From NCBI GenBank assembly GCA_023436145.1, contig JAEZKP010000004.1, positions 1 to 64,000 on the forward strand: DNA of 64,000 nt. Direction: 5' to 3'. Position numbers and translations under genes: made by a program. The notes below the pieces were generated by a model. It had not been told where the DNA came from. It saw only the letters and a list, made by a program, of their open reading frames with translations, and did no database searches. This DNA comes from Fibrobacterota bacterium (GTDB lineage Bacteria; Fibrobacterota; Chitinivibrionia; Chitinivibrionales; Chitinispirillaceae). Shown in pieces: positions 1-9,047 of this stretch (its first letter is position 1; each line of letters starts with the position of its first letter).

Positions 1-2051
1 TTGGGAAGGTTTCGCATCTGGAACAAAGGAGCCAGATTTCCACTGAAAATATCAGCTCCTATATTGAAAGGAATGGAACTGGAATTGGAGTAACCAGGGT
101 AGAATCTGCCAAAATCCAGAGTTATCCCATTTTCCACCGAATAATCCAGTATAGTTCTGGATGGGATGACATAATCCATAAAACTGGTGGAATCTTTGGG
201 ATCTGTCTTCACTGGGCCCTGTACCTCAATTCCATCACTTACTCCATCGTTGTCAGAGTCTCCATTGGGAGCCAACACAACTGCAGGTATTATGTAAGGA
301 GAAAGCACTGAAGAGGGAATCACTTCAGAAGGCTGCGAACCGTTCTGTCCAGGTTTGAGCCACCCTACAGACATATTGTCATTCTGGTCACCTTCTTTGT
401 GAAGTATTTCGATGTAATACTTCTCTCCTGCTGTCAAATTGATTGCAGAACTTTTCTGGGAACTGTATTTGTTCCACTCCCGGTAGCTGGTGTAACCTGA
501 TACCGAGGCAATCATGACCTTGGATGAAGGGTTACTGTCCGGAGAAAGCCATAGTTGTGAGTGGTCATCACTGGAGATCCAGAAATAGTAGGTTCCACTG
601 GATGGAGCAGTGATGTATCCTCTTATGCGTTGTCCATAATTATTACCCCACTGCTGAAACGATTCCAGTGTTGTCATGGAGTCAATTTTATCCGAAGGTG
701 TTGAAAGTGGGATGCTTGAGACCTCGATTCCCGGAATATTGGTCCATAGCTCATGGGTTACTGTTCCAGTTAATGCCGATCCGGTGATAGTGCAGACCGA
801 ATCGCAGTATCCTGAGCTTCCTGCTGAATTGTATGCTTTTATTCTAAAGCAATACCGGGTATCAGGTGTAATCCCGTTTAACTGATAAGAGGTCTGGTTT
901 GCCGCGGCACTGTCGAATTCAGTAAACCTGCCGTTTCCTTCCTTTACTTCCAGACGAAACCCGGACTCGTTCCAGGATGCATCAGTCCAGGAGAGATTTA
1001 TTCTGAAAGGAGAATCCGCCGTAACTCTCAGTCCGGTAGGCGCAGCTGGAATAACCTTTGGAATATGAGGAGTAAGTACACTTGAAGGGACTATTTCTGA
1101 GGGAATTGTGTCGATTTCGCCGGGTTTACTCCATCCCACCGAGCAGTGATCATCCTGTTCACCCTCTTTGTGGAGAATTTCTATGTAATAACGGTTACCC
1201 TTCACAAGAGAAAAAAGACTGCTTTTCTGGGTTGTATACTTGTTCCATTGGTGAAAGTCGCAGTACCCTGATACCCAGGCTGCCTTTACTTTATTTGAGG
1301 GAAGACTGTCAGTAGAGATCCAGAACTCCGAGAAATCATCGCTTGATATCCAGAAGGTGTAATAGCCGCTTGACGGTGCGGTGATATACCCACATATCCG
1401 TGCTCCGTAATTGTCACCCTGACCACGTGGAGCTTCAAGGGACGGCTGTGTACCTGTCCAGCTGGGGGCTTTATCTAAAGGTATCGAGTCAATTATAATA
1501 CCGGAAACGCCTGTCCATACTTCACGGAAAACTGAACCTGAAACGGATGGTATGGAATCACCCGGTTCGTTTCCATATACTTTTGTACCGTTTACATAAA
1601 CTGCGATGTTGGGATTTTCCAGAAAACTGGTGCTTCCGTTATAAGAAAAATCATTTGTCTTATCCCAGAATGACCAGTCAGAATAATGAATGCCGATGAC
1701 GTTTCCATCTGGTGCCACGAACATAGCCCCCGGGGCTACGGTTGTTCCGCTGATGGTGTATTTTATGCGGTATAATGAGCCACCAAGGTATTCTCTGGTA
1801 ATAATGTGGTTGGGTGCCCAGAAAATCTGATGTTCCGGAGTTTTATTATTCTCCACCTCAAAATAGTAGTAATAGTACATATCGGAAATCGTTTCGGTTC
1901 CGGTATTCATTATATAGATACGGGGCTTGGTATGGTTTGTCTCATTAGACTCTTCTCTGGAAAAGACATTCACAGAGATGGAAGCAGATGCAGAGTAAGA
2001 TGCTGCGAAGATCTGTAAAAACAAAACGGCGCTTATTAGTTGCTTTCTCAT
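1..2051 (-). CDS. Secreted CBM3-like / PA14 / FN3 / PA14 protein, C-terminus beyond window edge
   Basis: The frame stays open from an ATG at 2051 to base 1 (683 codons), so the C-terminus lies outside the window. Residues 1-23 are a signal peptide (MRKQLISAVLFLQIFAAS...). Residues 24-163 look like a CBM3 cellulose-binding module: PRIYIMNTGTETISD near the start and DWSFWDKTNDFSYNG followed by IAVYVNGTKVYGNEP at the end, the usual CBM3 closing strands. Two closely similar PA14 domains follow at about 174-320 and 425-580, sharing GYITAPSSG, FWISSDD and YYIEILHKEG, with a fibronectin type III domain between (about 336-425). A TSP3-like calcium stretch (NGDSDNDGVSDG) sits at 596-607. The start overlaps the stop of the upstream YD-repeat gene as ATGA, which suggests translational coupling. 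Domain calls are by eye. Function is inferred as secreted or surface glycan binding; no catalytic domain is visible in the part present. Confidence 0.85.
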   Translation of the reverse strand, partial: MRKQLISAVLFLQIFAASYSASASISVNVFSREESNETNHTKPRIYIMNTGTETISDMYYYYYFEVENNKTPEHQIFWAPNHIITREYLGGSLYRIKYTISGTTVAPGAMFVAPDGNVIGIHYSDWSFWDKTNDFSYNGSTSFLENPNIAVYVNGTKVYGNEPGDSIPSVSGSVFREVWTGVSGIIIDSIPLDKAPSWTGTQPSLEAPRGQGDNYGARICGYITAPSSGYYTFWISSDDFSEFWISTDSLPSNKVKAAWVSGYCDFHQWNKYTTQKSSLFSLVKGNRYYIEILHKEGEQDDHCSVGWSKPGEIDTIPSEIVPSSVLTPHIPKVIPAAPTGLRVTADSPFRINLSWTDASWNESGFRLEVKEGNGRFTEFDSAAANQTSYQLNGITPDTRYCFRIKAYNSAGSSGYCDSVCTITGSALTGTVTHELWTNIPGIEVSSIPLSTPSDKIDSMTTLESFQQWGNNYGQRIRGYITAPSSGTYYFWISSDDHSQLWLSPDSNPSSKVMIASVSGYTSYREWNKYSSQKSSAINLTAGEKYYIEILHKEGDQNDNMSVGWLKPGQNGSQPSEVIPSSVLSPYIIPAVVLAPNGDSDNDGVSDGIEVQGPVKTDPKDSTSFMDYVIPSRTILDYSVENGITLDFGRFYPGYSNSSSIPFNIGADIFSGNLAPLFQMRNLP

Positions 2052-4198
2052 TGTATGTTTTCCATTTTGAGAACACGGTTTCCTGATGCATCGTAAAGCA
2101 TAGTTACTGTGGATATAAGACTGTAATTAAGATCGGTATTGGAGGTACGTTCCATATATTGATAGATATTTCCCACAAATGTGGAGTCGGATATCACCAC
2201 AGTTCCTCGCGCGTCAGCAGTTACAGCAGCAGGGATCGATTTATAGAACCGGAACTGAACCGGAAGGTTATCTCCATTGTAAAAAATCACCATATTTTTA
2301 AACCGGTCTACTATAAGATTGCCTTTCTGGTCATAGACATAGTCCCTGATGGTATCTTTGGCGAAGCGAAGACGATTGGTTTTCTGATGATAGGTATAAT
2401 CGGATAATACCGAAGAGCCTTCTTCTTTCTTTTTGAATCTTCCGGCCTGGTCATAGCTGTAACTGGAATTGTACTCAGATCTGTTACTGCTGACCGCAAG
2501 GAGCCGGTTGGCATTATCATAACTGTAGATGTTAATGAAACTGTCAGTCACAGCACCTTTATAGTAACTTTTAAGGGTACCGATATTGCTGTTTGGAAGA
2601 TAAGTAATATCCTCTCTGAAACCAGCGGGGCCGCTGGACTGTATCTTTTTAATCTGGTCCTGAATTGTGTACAGATACTCAATGTCGTGGTTTGAATCCA
2701 GTGTTTTGAGAGTGGTTTTCCCCATATTATCATATGCATACTTAACCAGTTCCTTCCCGCCGTTATTCTGATGAGTGATTTTTCTAAGCCGGCCATAGGC
2801 ATCATATGAATAATGCTTTATCACTGTATCCCTGCCACAGGTGATTTTCTGGTCAATAACTTTACCATGAATATCATAGGTATAGGTTATCTCCTGTAAT
2901 GGAAGCCCTGGCACTATCTTGTATTTCTTTGAAATCTCACCTTCATCATTGTAGGAAAAAAGATCAACCACTATATAATATTTGTTATCCACGGAATTAT
3001 AAGCAGCAACGCCGACCAGTTTATTATTAATATTGGTCAAATTATCCAGAATACCCGGTGGAATATTATAAAAATTTTCCAGAGTTTTTAACTGATCGGT
3101 GCGGTCGTAAAAATAAAAGATAGCACCTGCCGGATCACCTCCTCTGTTTTTCAATACAGCGGTTTGCCTTCCGAAGTCGTCGTAAGAATAACCAGTTTCT
3201 TCATAGTATAATTTAGTGCTATCAGATGCAAACGACCAGGATATAACCGATGAAATTTTTCCGCTACTGTTGTAAGAAATGGTATCTATTAACCCGTCAG
3301 GAGTCTCCCTGCGAATCACCTGACCCAATGTGTTATAAAGATATTTAGAATTTTCAATAAGTGTCGTATCCGAAGGATTTAAAAAATTAACAGGAGCGAT
3401 CTCTTCAAGAGGATTTCCGTAAAAATCATATCTGGTTCTGGCTAATATTTCGTTATTTGCAGCACTGTCAGGATCTGACCATGAAGCGATAGTCCGGCCT
3501 AATTCATTATCCAGTTTCTGGATGTAATTTCCAAGAGGTTCCATAGTAACTGTAAGAAAGTGACTGCGTGGAGATAAGACCGAACTGTTTTCCAGAAGAT
3601 ACCCGTATAAAGAATCCAGAAGTGCAACTGTATCAGATCCGCTGTTAACATTAAGATTTTTTATCAACCCGCTTTTAAAGAAAACAATTCCCGGTGGCAA
3701 TGAAACAGTCAAAGTATCAAGTGATAGGCTGAAAAACCAGGACCGGTTTTCATTACCTGAACCGACACGGTTATCCACTCCAGGTGCGCCGGTAATTTTT
3801 ACTCTTCCACTCTGGTCTTTATAATATTGAATTTCTGAATAAGCATAAGGATCACCTGACAGAGTATCAAAAGCCTTATATGTACTTTTCAGAAAAATGT
3901 TAACCGAATCAAAATCACCAGGAAGATATGAACCTTCAAACACGGTATCAATAAATGGCTTGGTGACTATTCTTTTTCGATTGAGATTATCATAAAATGT
4001 GTTGATCACCCGGTCTGTACGGTTATCAATTTTGAATTTGGACTGAACCTCCCGCCCGAAACTGCTGTAAACAGTTGAGACCAGGTTACTGCCGCTGTCG
4101 TCTACATTATATACGGTAGTGCGGATATAATCTGGTTCTGACGCCTGGACTGATGCCAGGAAGATAAGCAGAACGTATACTGTCAGTTTTTTATGCAT
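2048..4198 (-). CDS. Secreted YD-repeat (RHS-type) protein
   Basis: A 716-residue protein starts with a signal peptide (MHKKLTVYVLLIFLASVQAS). The rest is a run of degenerate YD repeats: YDFYGNPLEE, YNTLGQVIRRETPDG, YDDFGRQTAVL, YDIHGKVIDQ, YDAYGRLRKI, YDNANRLLAV, YDQAGRFKKK, YDQKGNLIVDR, and a last LYDASGNRVLKM right at the C-terminus. YD repeats build the hollow beta-cage of RHS/TcC/teneurin proteins. This one lacks the usual RHS core signature (DPLGL-type) and any variable toxin tail, because it stops in an ATGA overlap with the downstream CBM3-PA14 gene. It follows the 1586-residue SpvB-like protein by 88 bp. The role is unknown; a structural shell or surface component encoded with its two neighbours is the best inference. 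Confidence 0.85.
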   Translation of the reverse strand: MHKKLTVYVLLIFLASVQASEPDYIRTTVYNVDDSGSNLVSTVYSSFGREVQSKFKIDNRTDRVINTFYDNLNRKRIVTKPFIDTVFEGSYLPGDFDSVNIFLKSTYKAFDTLSGDPYAYSEIQYYKDQSGRVKITGAPGVDNRVGSGNENRSWFFSLSLDTLTVSLPPGIVFFKSGLIKNLNVNSGSDTVALLDSLYGYLLENSSVLSPRSHFLTVTMEPLGNYIQKLDNELGRTIASWSDPDSAANNEILARTRYDFYGNPLEEIAPVNFLNPSDTTLIENSKYLYNTLGQVIRRETPDGLIDTISYNSSGKISSVISWSFASDSTKLYYEETGYSYDDFGRQTAVLKNRGGDPAGAIFYFYDRTDQLKTLENFYNIPPGILDNLTNINNKLVGVAAYNSVDNKYYIVVDLFSYNDEGEISKKYKIVPGLPLQEITYTYDIHGKVIDQKITCGRDTVIKHYSYDAYGRLRKITHQNNGGKELVKYAYDNMGKTTLKTLDSNHDIEYLYTIQDQIKKIQSSGPAGFREDITYLPNSNIGTLKSYYKGAVTDSFINIYSYDNANRLLAVSSNRSEYNSSYSYDQAGRFKKKEEGSSVLSDYTYHQKTNRLRFAKDTIRDYVYDQKGNLIVDRFKNMVIFYNGDNLPVQFRFYKSIPAAVTADARGTVVISDSTFVGNIYQYMERTSNTDLNYSLISTVTMLYDASGNRVLKMENIQ

Positions 4199-4286
4199 AG
4201 GTGATGCACCTTAATGAAAGTGGACCCAGCCCTTACGGTTGGGGTTCAGTTTATAATTGATCCCAGCTCTGACCGGTTTGGGAATA

Positions 4287-7200
4287 TCAGGGATTTAACG
4301 CCTGTTCGAATAAATGGTACTCTTTTTTCATTACCAATGTTTTTTGCATTGGTTCATGTTTATTGATTTTATACCATTCTTCCGGACGTCCCTGAAGATC
4401 ATATTTTACCAGCATTCCAGGATTATTGTTTTCATCAATGGTTATTATCGGCTGATAATAAAGAGTGTCATAATAGGTGGTAGTGACATGTGCATTCTTA
4501 GGATAGAAGCGGACATCATCCACATAAGCACAAACGCTTCCGGTAAGGTGTTCGGGCTCTCCGATCCAGGCCCTTGCATACCAGTCGTAACTGGGATTCA
4601 TTCTGGATGTCACTGACACCGGTATTTCGATTTTCATAAGTTTCCACTTCCCGGCACAATCAGTAGAGTTCAGAGAATCGGCTATGGTACCAAGAGAATC
4701 AGCCAGCTGCAGTGTACGTAAAGGCCAGACATCCTGATCATTCAGAGTAGAATGACGGAAATCGGTTTTCATGAGTACCAGCCCTGAATTAACCTTTACC
4801 CAGGCACTCATTATATAGGATTTACCGGGTATTATCTGGTTGTCACGGCAAACTGCATATCTATGGGTAAATTTGACAGATCTCTGCCCGAAATGGACTG
4901 AATCATTTACAAGCAAAGCATTTGTATACTTTTTCCATCCCTGCAGGGAATCCCACCAGTCAGTAGAATTTCCGGTTTTATAATCGCATGTAAAAACTCC
5001 CAGTTCCTGATAACTGCAATTATCGGCACTACCGATTGGAATCTCTCTGGATGTACTGGTGATGGTAGCTGAAAGTTTCCCGGATTTATCCTCTTTCTCC
5101 AATGGGATTCCATGCCGGTTGTATTTCTTTACCGATCCGGTATAGTCCCAGTTTCTATTTATATTGTATGAGGCAGAGGCATTGTGATCGAATTGATAAA
5201 ATTGTCCGGGAGCAGGATTTCCGCTGGCATCACAGGCAGCATTCCAGACAAATGAGGAACAGGGGGCGAAAAATCCGTATTTAGGTTGTTTGCGCCACAG
5301 GTTTACCTGAGAGGAACGGTAATCGCTTGATTGTGGGGTTAATAAGTTTTGTCCCTTTTCTTTCTCATATACAAATGATTGGTATTGCTGAGTAAGCATA
5401 TACCGGTTCTTCATGGCAGTATCAATTTCATGGGCAAAAATGATACCCTGAACCTGGGTATTATGGGTATTCATTATTTTTGCAGTTAACGATGGAGCCC
5501 CGTATTTGTAATCTAAAATGCAGGTTGTGTCATAAACCCCGGTATTACAGGAGAGGGTAGTGTCGCTTCGTTTCTCATGAATACCGTAAGGCCAGTGTTC
5601 TTTTCTGAAAAGTTTATGGAATGACATCTGGCTGGAAAGGAGCTGATTGTTCTCATTGCGGGTTTCGGTTTTATATACTAAGCCATCCAATTCTTTGTAA
5701 TCAGGTCTTGCGGTGTAATAGTCGCCGTCATTATAGAAATAGTTGGTTGTCTTCCCGTTATTTTCAGTGGCAACACTCACCTTGTTAAATTTTAATGACC
5801 CGATATATGCATCAAAATAGCTGCTGTCATATTCGAAGGTGGTAGTCAGAGTTTCTGCTGTAGAGAGTGAGATAACATCTTTTCTGGAAACTACGTAGGA
5901 CTTGATTGAGTTGAAATTGTCCTGAAATTTGTGGACGAATTCGATGGTTATTTGTTGTGGATGTAAATTGTGATCATCGACATAACTTGTCGTAGCAAAT
6001 CCATAACCACCATTGGTTGAACAAAGGGAATATCGTAATTTGTTATCTTTATCATTATGCTCAGGCAAACTATTTGCAGTATTATAATGAATCTTCTTCC
6101 AACCACTGCCATCAAAACGGTATATCCAACGATACATCTTGCCCTGAGGGCTTTTCTTCCCTGTGGTTGTTATTGCAAAACTATTATTTCCTGCAACTGC
6201 AGAGAATTCATCACCTACATCAGTTCCATCTTCTTTCTTAAGATGCTCCCAGTTGATATCTTTAACCCAGATACTGTCCTGTGCATTATTCAGAGTATGA
6301 TTTTGCTTCCTGTATAGCCTGAACCTATCATATACTTCGGCATCACCACCTCTGATTGCGATAAAATCAGGTCCAGGAAAAACATTTATGTAGTGTTCGC
6401 CACCAGTAAGATTTTCCGATTTCTGTTCTATCCAATCCTTACCGTTCCACGATATTATCCATATATTTTTTTGAGTTGTATCCTTTTCCTTAACTACAAA
6501 ATAGTCATATGAAGTATAAACAGTTAAATCATTCCCCTTATTTCCTAGTAGTGTACAGTTATATCTGGTTTCCTTAAGACTGTCACCATTCCAGTAATAC
6601 AACCATAAATAATCATCTTTACTGCCACCAGTTATTACGAAGTAATTATTGCATGCATAAGTAATTCGGTAAGGTTCAGATGAATTATTTGGTAGTAAGT
6701 CTTTACGAACCCATACATTTCCATTCCATCTATATACGCATGATTTTTTTGAATTATCCTCGGTAACAACAAAGAAATTATTTCCAGTTGCCACTTTCAG
6801 ATTTTCCTGACTATTATGTACCTTTATTTCAAAGAGCTGTGCATCATGAATCCATTCTCCCTGATACCTTCTATAAACCCAAATCCTATCTTCATCATGA
6901 TCCCCGTCACCTCCGACAATCACCAGAAAATCGTTTCCCAAGCATACATTTACCACATGATTGTCTTGATGTGCAGTTGCAATATTATTCAAATGCCATT
7001 TACCATTATACCAGAATATAATCAGTGCATCATTATTTGTAGTCCCTGTTTTAGTGTATAAAATCCCGTTATCAAATGCGACTACAGATTTTGGATCTGT
7101 ATTATGAAAGCCTATGCAATTAAACACAGAGTCCAGTATCCAAGTATGACCATCAAAAGTGTACAACCACAGGCGATCTTTACTTCGTCCACCATGAATA

Positions 7201-9047
7201 ACAATAAATTCTTTTCCATTATCATAGCTTCCACCATAGACCTGTATTCCGTCATCTCCATGAACCCAAGGCCCAACATTGCTATCTAAAACATTCCTGT
7301 ACAATTTTAGATATCCATTTTTTATAACTACATCACCGATCTTACCTGCAGGACCATAGTGGTTGTAAGTAGAATCATTTTGACTTATTTGAGTATAACT
7401 GTATTCAGTTACCGTACCATGATAATCTTTAATATTTTTAATGGCCCCATAATGATAATCCGGATTATATCCACCTTGTATAGAATCACCAGACTGTGTA
7501 GAATCATCATAGTACTGAAAGTCATAACGATTCTCCACTGCACCAGCCAGATTATTCCTCCACTCTATGGATTTCAACATCGATTTGACAAAACTGTTTC
7601 CAAGATTCTGATTAAGAAATTGATAATCTAATTCTATAGTTTTTACCGGTGTGACGATTTCAGGAGAATACACATGAACCCGTTTTAACCGCTTACTTTC
7701 GTACATCTCCATAAATCCATCTGGCTCAGCATGATAGCTATATGGATCATAAGGTTCGATCAATGTGCCATTCTTTTTATCCTCTAAAACAAACTTTAAT
7801 GATTTACCGCTGGAATTAACTATTGAATCCGGGTAAGATGCTTTGGTATAATACAGATTTAAGCTGCGACTATCAAAATCATCAGTAACAACAGCACAAT
7901 CCTCTTTCTGGTACCAGTATTTGACAGTATCACCAAAATTATTTATTACTGCTCTCAAATCCCACTGATAAGGATAAAGTGATGGATTTCCAATAGTAAC
8001 TGTACCTACCACATTATTGCGGGAAAAAGTATATCGTACTGCGCTTTTCAAGGTATCATTAGAACCAGACTTTCCAAAAATCATTATTGTTCCATCGGTA
8101 TTTGTTATCTGCCAGCAGTCATATATTTTATCCCCGTTGAAATCGATTGGCTCACATTTAAGCCATGGTGTGTTTTCAACATAGAATTTCTTATTTAAAT
8201 CCTCTGCAGGGATATCAGGATGCCTAAGGTCTTCAATAGGAATAGGTTGCCTTGTTCCATTAGGTGGCGTATACTCAATACTAAGTCCCCGGTCACCATC
8301 AGCCTGAAAATACTCGACTTTAATGTTATGGTAGCCAGCAGCTTTGAACCCGGTTTTCCCGTTTTTTTCTGCTTCTGTGCTGTTATAAGGTTTGATTCCG
8401 TCGCAATCCACTACCAAGGTATCATCTATATAAAGTCTACATCCATCATCAGATCGTACATGGAACCAATACTCACCACCAACATGCAAAAGCAGTTTTC
8501 CTTCAAATATTAAGGCATATCTGTAATTTTCTTTTGTGCGACGGCAATTAAACCAGGAACAACTCCCGCTTTCATCGAATTTCACTGAATCAGAATTTAT
8601 GCTATCCAAAGTACCATGTTGATAATTGCTGCAAAGCCTGTATTTCAACCGGTCCGGCCTTATCAGACGGTTTACATTTCCTGCACCGGCCACATAATAG
8701 AATTCATCATCATCATGGGTTGTGGTACCTTTGTGGTCGCACCTTATGGAACCGAACTGAAGACTCCAGCCTAATCCCACCCAGGACGTAGGCCCGTTTT
8801 TATTCATACTGCGTGAATTTACTGTCACATTACTGGAATATGACAAAGCCACCTGTACATCGGTACTGTTATGCCCTTGTAAACTAATGAGCGGAATTGA
8901 AAATGCTGCATTACCGGAATACAAATCACATCCTCCAGAAGGTGCCATAAACTGATTGAATGGATTTACAGACTCCGAAGATGTCTGAAGAGCAAATAGC
9001 CTTGCAGTTACTATAAACACCACTAACCAGATGAACATTTGTTTCAT
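4287..9047 (-). CDS. Giant secreted SpvB/RHS-like protein with inserted PA14 and carbohydrate-binding-like domain
   Basis: A 1586-residue protein has a signal peptide (MKQMFIWLVVFIVTARLFAL). It then shows the SpvB/TcaC-type opening SGNAAFSIPLISLQG, ALSYSSNV and WVGLGWSLQFGSI (about 45-110). A PA14-like insert follows at about 165-280 (GGEYWFHVRSDDGCRLYIDDTLV). RHS-associated sequence (FGDTVKYWYQKEDC, DYHGTVTEYSY) leads into a long middle region (about 600-980) of repeated units ending in WNG, FDG or YWNG, with FVVTGG-like strands resembling a beta-propeller. RHS-like sequence resumes (FEYDSS, TTNYFYNDGDYY). A CBM4/9-type jelly roll lies at about 1330-1500 (VHFGQRSVKFTHR, ACVYVDDVRF-like). The protein ends in TTTYYD and VKYDLQGRPEEWYKI, the start of a YD array that seems to continue in the next gene. 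Unlike Tc-toxin B components it carries a Sec signal. Function unknown. Confidence 0.85.
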   Translation of the reverse strand: MKQMFIWLVVFIVTARLFALQTSSESVNPFNQFMAPSGGCDLYSGNAAFSIPLISLQGHNSTDVQVALSYSSNVTVNSRSMNKNGPTSWVGLGWSLQFGSIRCDHKGTTTHDDDEFYYVAGAGNVNRLIRPDRLKYRLCSNYQHGTLDSINSDSVKFDESGSCSWFNCRRTKENYRYALIFEGKLLLHVGGEYWFHVRSDDGCRLYIDDTLVVDCDGIKPYNSTEAEKNGKTGFKAAGYHNIKVEYFQADGDRGLSIEYTPPNGTRQPIPIEDLRHPDIPAEDLNKKFYVENTPWLKCEPIDFNGDKIYDCWQITNTDGTIMIFGKSGSNDTLKSAVRYTFSRNNVVGTVTIGNPSLYPYQWDLRAVINNFGDTVKYWYQKEDCAVVTDDFDSRSLNLYYTKASYPDSIVNSSGKSLKFVLEDKKNGTLIEPYDPYSYHAEPDGFMEMYESKRLKRVHVYSPEIVTPVKTIELDYQFLNQNLGNSFVKSMLKSIEWRNNLAGAVENRYDFQYYDDSTQSGDSIQGGYNPDYHYGAIKNIKDYHGTVTEYSYTQISQNDSTYNHYGPAGKIGDVVIKNGYLKLYRNVLDSNVGPWVHGDDGIQVYGGSYDNGKEFIVIHGGRSKDRLWLYTFDGHTWILDSVFNCIGFHNTDPKSVVAFDNGILYTKTGTTNNDALIIFWYNGKWHLNNIATAHQDNHVVNVCLGNDFLVIVGGDGDHDEDRIWVYRRYQGEWIHDAQLFEIKVHNSQENLKVATGNNFFVVTEDNSKKSCVYRWNGNVWVRKDLLPNNSSEPYRITYACNNYFVITGGSKDDYLWLYYWNGDSLKETRYNCTLLGNKGNDLTVYTSYDYFVVKEKDTTQKNIWIISWNGKDWIEQKSENLTGGEHYINVFPGPDFIAIRGGDAEVYDRFRLYRKQNHTLNNAQDSIWVKDINWEHLKKEDGTDVGDEFSAVAGNNSFAITTTGKKSPQGKMYRWIYRFDGSGWKKIHYNTANSLPEHNDKDNKLRYSLCSTNGGYGFATTSYVDDHNLHPQQITIEFVHKFQDNFNSIKSYVVSRKDVISLSTAETLTTTFEYDSSYFDAYIGSLKFNKVSVATENNGKTTNYFYNDGDYYTARPDYKELDGLVYKTETRNENNQLLSSQMSFHKLFRKEHWPYGIHEKRSDTTLSCNTGVYDTTCILDYKYGAPSLTAKIMNTHNTQVQGIIFAHEIDTAMKNRYMLTQQYQSFVYEKEKGQNLLTPQSSDYRSSQVNLWRKQPKYGFFAPCSSFVWNAACDASGNPAPGQFYQFDHNASASYNINRNWDYTGSVKKYNRHGIPLEKEDKSGKLSATITSTSREIPIGSADNCSYQELGVFTCDYKTGNSTDWWDSLQGWKKYTNALLVNDSVHFGQRSVKFTHRYAVCRDNQIIPGKSYIMSAWVKVNSGLVLMKTDFRHSTLNDQDVWPLRTLQLADSLGTIADSLNSTDCAGKWKLMKIEIPVSVTSRMNPSYDWYARAWIGEPEHLTGSVCAYVDDVRFYPKNAHVTTTYYDTLYYQPIITIDENNNPGMLVKYDLQGRPEEWYKINKHEPMQKTLVMKKEYHLFEQALNP

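Noticed and set aside
4314..8513. Many 60-100 codon plus-strand frames
   Set aside because: All are antisense to the 1586-residue SpvB-like gene; low-complexity translations with no ribosome-binding sites.
4287..9047. Tc-toxin B component
   Set aside because: SpvB-like N-terminus is present, but the Sec signal, PA14 and CBM inserts and missing TcC-type toxin partner argue against an orthodox Tc complex.
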